Source: Mycobacterium sp. 852002-51961_SCH5331710 (GTDB lineage: Bacteria > Actinomycetota > Actinomycetes > Mycobacteriales > Mycobacteriaceae). From it: DNA of 64,000 nt. How positions within the stretch are numbered: the stretch's first letter is position 1; every line of letters starts with the position of its first letter. Shown here one piece after another: positions 59,855 to 64,000 of this stretch. Below the pieces are notes generated by a model, which worked only from the letters and a program-made list of their open reading frames with translations, had not been told where the DNA came from and made no database searches. The stretch covers positions 36,303 through 100,302 of the forward strand of contig NZ_LZSQ01000045.1 of the NCBI RefSeq assembly GCF_001665535.1, written 5' to 3'. The position numbers and the translations under genes are program-made.

Positions 59855-60688
59855 ATGGTCAGCCGTACCGTCGACGGCCGTTCGCCATCCGCGTGGCTGT
59901 TGCCCCTTGTCGTGGGCCTGGCCACGGCGGCCACACTCGTCGTCAATTATCTGGCCAACGCCCTACCGATCAACGGCCAGACCACCGGTGACGTCACCCG
60001 CCGCTACGAGGTGTACTTCGTGCCTGCCGGTTACGTCTTCTCTATCTGGAGCGTGATCTACCTCGGGTTGATCGCATACAGCGTGTACCTCGGCGTCGCA
60101 CTGACCCGGGGCCGTGCCGACAGCGGCGCCGCGCGCGCCATCGCCCCCTGGTACGTGCTGACCGCGGTGGCCAACTGTTGTTGGCTGTTCGCGTGGCATC
60201 ACAACCGGTTTCCGCTGAGCATGCTGCTGATGGTGGTGCTGCTGATCGCCCTGATCATCATTTACCGCCTGCAAGCCTGCAGCCCGCCCACCTCGACGCT
60301 GGAGCGCTGGACGGTGCACATCCCGTTCCGCGTGTACCTGGGCTGGATCTCGGTCGCGACGATCGCCAACGCGACGATCACCCTCGACGACGCGGGGTGG
60401 TCCGGCTTCGGGCTCTCCGAGCCGACATGGGGCGTGATCATGATCGCGGTGGCGGCCGCCCTTGGCGTGGTGATGAACCTGCTTCACCGCGACGTCGCCT
60501 ACGGGCTGGTGATCGTCTGGGCGCTGGTCGGTATCGCGGTGCGCCTGCACGACACCACGTCGATCCTGATCGCCTCGTTGACCGGTGCGGCCGTGGTGGC
60601 CGTGGTGGCCGCCGCCGTCGCAGCGAGTGTGCGCCTGCGTACGCGCGCGCCGAAAGAGTCCGCGAAAAACCGTACGCTCGCGAACTAG
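59855..60688 (+). CDS. TspO/MBR-like membrane protein
   Basis: 277-residue membrane protein with at least six hydrophobic spans (LLPLVVGLATAATLVVNYLA, VFSIWSVIYLGLIAYSVYLG, LSMLLMVVLLIALIIIYRLQ). It resembles tryptophan-rich sensory (TspO) relatives but is longer. The ATG 59855 has an AAGGAGGAG site; 13 upstream codons are open but unsupported. It begins 58 bases after the persulfide operon and could be its last member, or independent. Relatives bind heme, porphyrins or sterols. Confidence 0.75.
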   Translation: MVSRTVDGRSPSAWLLPLVVGLATAATLVVNYLANALPINGQTTGDVTRRYEVYFVPAGYVFSIWSVIYLGLIAYSVYLGVALTRGRADSGAARAIAPWYVLTAVANCCWLFAWHHNRFPLSMLLMVVLLIALIIIYRLQACSPPTSTLERWTVHIPFRVYLGWISVATIANATITLDDAGWSGFGLSEPTWGVIMIAVAAALGVVMNLLHRDVAYGLVIVWALVGIAVRLHDTTSILIASLTGAAVVAVVAAAVAASVRLRTRAPKESAKNRTLAN

Positions 60689-60705
60689 TCGGCTAAGACT
60701 GAGCC

Positions 60706-61965
60706 ATGCCGGATCTCAGCGCACGATCACCTCACGCGCCCACCGCGTTCCGGTACCCGGGGCTCACCGGCCGCCGCGCTCGCCTGCGAAATGTGGTGAA
60801 GCGACTCGTGCGTGTGGACCTGCTTCCCTCCGAGGCCACCGCGCGGGCGTTCATCACGGGCCTGAACGCGGGTGACCCCGTCGCCGAACGCTTCGTCGCC
60901 GAGACCTATCACGGTGAGCTGGGCGCCAGGAAGGCCCGCGATCTCGTCGAGACGGCGCAGCGGGTGGGCATCGACAACGTCGCCGAGGCGCCCGCATCGA
61001 TGCGGGCGCTGTTCGAGGAGTTCGAGCAGCTGCCCGACTGGGTCGATCCGCAGCTCGTGGAGGAAGGCGCGGCGGTCTGGCGCCGTTGGGCCTACGCGTT
61101 GGGGGCGCTCGGAAACGCCGGCACCAACGACACCTACACCGAGGGCTGGCTGGCGGTACCGCTGTCGCTTTCCGGCGGCTATGCCGGGCAGCGCGCGCTG
61201 CATCGGTACCTGGAGACGTCACGCTGGTGGATCGAGGTCTGCAGACCCGGAGCGATCCTGACGCCAGGATCGCTGGGCCGCAACATCTCTCTGCATGTGC
61301 GGATCATGCATGTCAGCGTCCGCGACCGTGTCAAACAGCATCCGGAGTGGGACGCCGAACGCTGGGGGCTGCCGATCAGCCAGTCGGCCATGCTGCTGAC
61401 TCTGTTGGGCGGCAGCGTCGCACCCGCTTTCGGTCTGTTCCTTCTCGGGCACCTCACCTCACCGCGCGAGATGCGGGCCGTTCTGCACTTCAACCGTTAC
61501 TGCGGGCACCTTGTCGGGGTTCGGTGCGACGGGTACTTCCCCGAAACCGTTGCCGACGCGTGGCGGATTCTGTTCATGTCCGACGCGGCCCGCAGCTACG
61601 ACAGCGGAGACAGCGGCACCGAGCTCGTCCAGTCCTTCGTCCCGGCCTTCGCGCCCGCGCCGGCGTACCGGGGCCTGGAGCGGCTCCGCGCCGAGTACCA
61701 CTACCGCCTGCAGGCCGGGTATCTCGGCTTGTACATGCTGCCCTGGAACCGCCGCCGCTACCGGCTGCCATCGGCCCTGCCGGGAATCGCGTTGCTGCTC
61801 AGCCGGTTTCCGGTGGTCCTCGCATTGGAGATCGGTCGCCGGTTGTCGTCGACGCTGGACCGCCGCTGGCAGCAGTACAACCTCAAGCGGTGGGAGGGCT
61901 GGCTACAGTGGCAATCCGCCGGTAAGGCGGCGGCTTTCGAGGCCGCCGTGCCCTTGCGTCGCTGA
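60706..61965 (+). CDS. Oxygenase MpaB/DUF2236 family protein
   Basis: 419-residue protein of the DUF2236/MpaB group, related to the heme-dependent latex-clearing oxygenases. The family core appears as LVEEGAAVWRRWAYALGALG, TEGWLAVPLSLSGGYAGQRA and LHRYLETSRWWIEVC, which includes the probable heme-contact histidine and arginine residues. The C-terminal part (FPETVADAWRILFMSDAARS and YRLPSALPGIALLLSRFPVV) is helical. It could oxidise a hydrophobic isoprenoid or lipid. It is followed immediately by the convergent L,D-transpeptidase-like gene; no operon partner is evident. Confidence 0.84.
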   Translation: MPDLSARSPHAPTAFRYPGLTGRRARLRNVVKRLVRVDLLPSEATARAFITGLNAGDPVAERFVAETYHGELGARKARDLVETAQRVGIDNVAEAPASMRALFEEFEQLPDWVDPQLVEEGAAVWRRWAYALGALGNAGTNDTYTEGWLAVPLSLSGGYAGQRALHRYLETSRWWIEVCRPGAILTPGSLGRNISLHVRIMHVSVRDRVKQHPEWDAERWGLPISQSAMLLTLLGGSVAPAFGLFLLGHLTSPREMRAVLHFNRYCGHLVGVRCDGYFPETVADAWRILFMSDAARSYDSGDSGTELVQSFVPAFAPAPAYRGLERLRAEYHYRLQAGYLGLYMLPWNRRRYRLPSALPGIALLLSRFPVVLALEIGRRLSSTLDRRWQQYNLKRWEGWLQWQSAGKAAAFEAAVPLRR

Positions 61966-62643
61966 TCACGCCCTCGACTGCACGAGCGACGGGCTTCCGA
62001 CCCCGATGGTGATCTTCGGAGCTGCCGCGGGGTCGAGCCAGGTCAGCAGTGTGCGCATCTCGTCGCGGCCGATGCCCACGCACCCCCAGGTCGGGTTGCC
62101 GTCGGTTACATGGAGGAAGATGCCAGAGACCTTCCCCGGGATCCGTTGCGGGTTGACGGTGATGTTGACGGCGTAATCGTAGACGGGACCGGAGTCGTAC
62201 AGGTTCTCGGCGATGGAGGACGGCTTGCGTGGCGAACGGACGCGGGTGTTGTAGGTCGGTGAGTCGGCATCCTCGTCCCACCAGTCCTGGTTCGTGGCCT
62301 GAAAGTACGGCATCTTGGTGCCTGGGTTTGGTTGCCGGCCGAAGGCCTGGTCGAAGGTGAACGTGCCGACCGGTGTTCGGTGCACACCGTCGGCGGGGGC
62401 GCCGACACCCAGCGCGCCCACTTTGGCGGGTGTCGGTCCCAGAACGGGTTTCCACTGCCCTCCGGTCTGCTCGAAGGCGGTGAGCGTTCCCGAGGTGGCA
62501 CTGGCGGCGGGCACCCCGACGACGATCCACTGCGTCGTCTGCACGGCAGCAGCGGCAGGTTGGGCTTGGGTCGTTGCCGGTGCCGCGAGCGGTAGCGACA
62601 GGAGCGCAACGCCGAGGCACGCCAGCGTCTTTCGCAGTTTCAC
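61966..62643 (-). CDS. Secreted L,D-transpeptidase-like (YkuD-fold) protein
   Basis: 225-residue secreted protein with a signal peptide (KLRKTLACLGVALLSLPLAA, then APATTQA). The catalytic region is near the end: GIFLHVTDGNPTWGCVGI carries the His and the nucleophile Cys of YkuD/ErfK-type L,D-transpeptidases. Upstream parts (VHRTPVGTFTFDQAFGRQPN) are consistent. It may cross-link peptidoglycan or attach proteins to it; it is shorter than the main Ldt enzymes and lacks the Ig-like domains. Its stop abuts the stop of the MpaB gene. Confidence 0.82.
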   Translation of the reverse strand: MKLRKTLACLGVALLSLPLAAPATTQAQPAAAAVQTTQWIVVGVPAASATSGTLTAFEQTGGQWKPVLGPTPAKVGALGVGAPADGVHRTPVGTFTFDQAFGRQPNPGTKMPYFQATNQDWWDEDADSPTYNTRVRSPRKPSSIAENLYDSGPVYDYAVNITVNPQRIPGKVSGIFLHVTDGNPTWGCVGIGRDEMRTLLTWLDPAAAPKITIGVGSPSLVQSRA

Positions 62644-62829
62644 GTGGTACCTCGGGATGGGGATAAGTCACTCGAATGTCGAATCGAGCCATCGTATCCG
62701 CGATATCCGGCCCAACCCTGCGGTCGAAACCCGTTCGCGGCCAAAGCGAGACCGTGTCGCTACTTGGTGCAGCCGGTTGCTTTGATCCCGTGTCCAATAC
62801 TTGTCGGACCCTTTTGTGATGATGTGGTT

Positions 62830-63981
62830 ATGGTTTCGCTCGCTTCTCCGGATGCTCGGGTTGTGGTGGGCCCTAAGCAGCGTTTGGGTCAGCTCTATGA
62901 GCAGTTGGCCGAGTTGTCGGGGCAGCGTAATGCGATCGATGGGCGCATCGTGGAGATCATCGCCGAGATCGACCGCGACGGGCTGTGGTCGACCGCCGAG
63001 GGTGTGCGATCGGTCAAAGCGCTGGTGGCCTGGAAACTGGGGATGTCTGATGGCACCGCCACCAAGGTGGCCGCGGTGGCGCATCGTTTCGAGGAGTTTC
63101 CCCGCTGCACCTCCGAGATGCGCGAAGGCCGGTTGTCGTTGGATCAGGTCGGGGTGATCGCCCAATACGCCGGCGCGGGCTCTGATGGGCACTACGCCGA
63201 CATGGCGGCGGTGGCGACGGTCAACCAACTACGGTTCGCGATCAAACTCGAACCGCGCCCCGAACCCGAACGCCCCGAACCGCGCCGCGGTATCAGCAAA
63301 ACCGTCGGTGACGAGTTCACCACCTACCGCATCACCCTGCCCACGATCGAGGCCGCCAAGCTCGACGCCGCCCTGCAGTCGCACCGCGACGCGCTGATCG
63401 GCGAACACTTCGCCGATCACGGCCCCGATGCGGTCGGCGACGATTACGAGCGCCCCGCCGAGGGTGACTGGCAGTGCCGCGTTCCGTTCCCGACGGTGAC
63501 CGATGCGTTCATGCGCCTGGTCGAGACCGCGTGGGATGCCGAGGTGGCCCGACGCCCGCATGATCAGCACAGCACCGTCATCGTGCACCTCGATGTCGAC
63601 ACCCCCGCGGCGTGGCCGCACCTGGGCCCGGTGCTGTCCGAGGCCGATCGGCAATTGTTGTTGTGCGACACCGGCTGTGAGGTGTGGCTGCAGCGCCACG
63701 GCCAGGTGATCGGGTCGGGGCGCTCGACGCGGGTGATCAGCCGCCGACTGCGCCGCGCGCTGGAGTACCGCGACCGCACCTGCCGCGTCCCTGGATGCGC
63801 GGCGACCCGTGGGCTGCACGCTCATCACATCCGGCACTGGGAGGACGGCGGGCCCACCGAACTGGACAACCTGGTGCTGGTCTGCCCCTATCACCACCGG
63901 TTGCACCACAGCGGCGAGATCACCATCACCGGCCCCGCCGAGCACCTAATGGTCACCGGCCGCGACGGCAAACCGCTGAAC
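62830..63981 (+). CDS. 13E12-type DUF222/HNH endonuclease protein, truncated at contig end
   Basis: 384 residues are visible. The N-terminal DUF222 part (QRLGQLYEQLAELSGQRNAI, GVRSVKALVAWKLGMSDGTA) is typical of the actinobacterial 13E12 family; the HNH motif is near the end, CRVPGCAATRGLHAHHIRHW then NLVLVCPYHHRLHH, with the zinc cysteines and catalytic histidines present. It is a nuclease-like gene of the REP13E12 repeat family, often hit by phage integrations. The reading runs to 63981, where adapter sequence begins, so the C-terminus is unseen. A GTG at 62824 is an alternative start. Confidence 0.88.
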
Positions 63982-64000
63982 CTGTCTCTTATACACATCT
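63982..64000 (+). other. Nextera transposase mosaic-end adapter (sequencing artifact)
   Basis: CTGTCTCTTATACACATCT is identical to the 19-bp mosaic end used in Nextera libraries. It cuts into the 13E12 gene in frame and ends exactly at the window end. It is not genomic. Confidence 0.97.

Noticed and set aside
62801..63157. Alternative frame opening MMWLWF-type sequence before the 13E12 gene
   Set aside because: It is one frame off the DUF222 reading and contains no conserved domain.

Overview
The window is 64 kb of high-GC DNA from a mycobacterium, most likely a fast-growing, Mycolicibacterium-type species. The evidence is an mmpS-mmpL pair, a WS/DGAT acyltransferase, a cutinase-like esterase, an Rv1733c-like membrane protein, several FadE and CaiB genes, a REP13E12-type DUF222/HNH gene, and frequent GTG starts with tight ATGA/GTGA gene overlaps. 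The last 19 bases are an untrimmed Nextera mosaic-end adapter, so the window ends at a draft contig end and the final gene is cut there.

Layout. 0-9 kb: small redox and stress genes. They include a partial SDR with a SnoaL-like protein, two nitroreductases, a SigH-like ECF sigma factor leading an SDR/cupin/ThuA-like operon, a 932-aa LAL (ATPase-LuxR) regulator and an NmrA-like protein. 9-16 kb: a compact minus-strand operon of a 34-aa zinc ribbon, an HSL-type esterase, an epimerase, an FMO and a spore-photoproduct-lyase-like radical SAM protein; then an aldo/keto reductase and a metallophosphoesterase. 16-19 kb: an acyl-CoA dehydrogenase pair and a Nudix hydrolase. 19.4-21.8 kb: a three-gene cassette of a short peptide made of three 23-residue repeats, a JmjC/ribosomal-oxygenase-like protein and a Suc/Fer thioredoxin-like ferredoxin. 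This is my main candidate for an undescribed peptide-modification system. 21.8-26.7 kb: mmpS-mmpL-tetR with a perfect 16-bp operator-like palindrome, and a secreted cutinase.

26.7-37 kb: thioesterase, PLP lyase, MarR-MFS pair, SDR, WS/DGAT, GltB-like protein, and a coupled MTHFR-like/methyltransferase pair. 37-43 kb: a conserved small protein behind a four-unit GTCAC-type repeat array, an amidase, an ECF42-type sigma gene broken by an internal deletion next to its YCII partner, an enoyl-CoA hydratase, an FNT channel and an Rv1733c-like protein. 43-53.5 kb: a GlcD protein with a C-terminal GlcE-like segment, a second FadE pair with a tandem CaiB CoA-transferase, a LysR regulator and a Ski2-like DUF3516 helicase. 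53.6-55 kb: an ECF sigma / zinc-finger anti-sigma / DUF417 cluster. 56.5-59.8 kb: a persulfide-response locus with a CstR-like sensor, DUF302, a Cys-rich 54-aa peptide, TauE and CstB-like persulfide dioxygenase-rhodanese, with three matching operator copies between the divergent units. 59.8-64 kb: TspO-like protein, MpaB/DUF2236 oxygenase, L,D-transpeptidase-like protein and the truncated 13E12 gene.

I saw no rRNA, tRNA, CRISPR array, IS element or prophage. No stretch longer than 300 bases lacks a gene. Functions are read from motifs and family memory; no database search was run.
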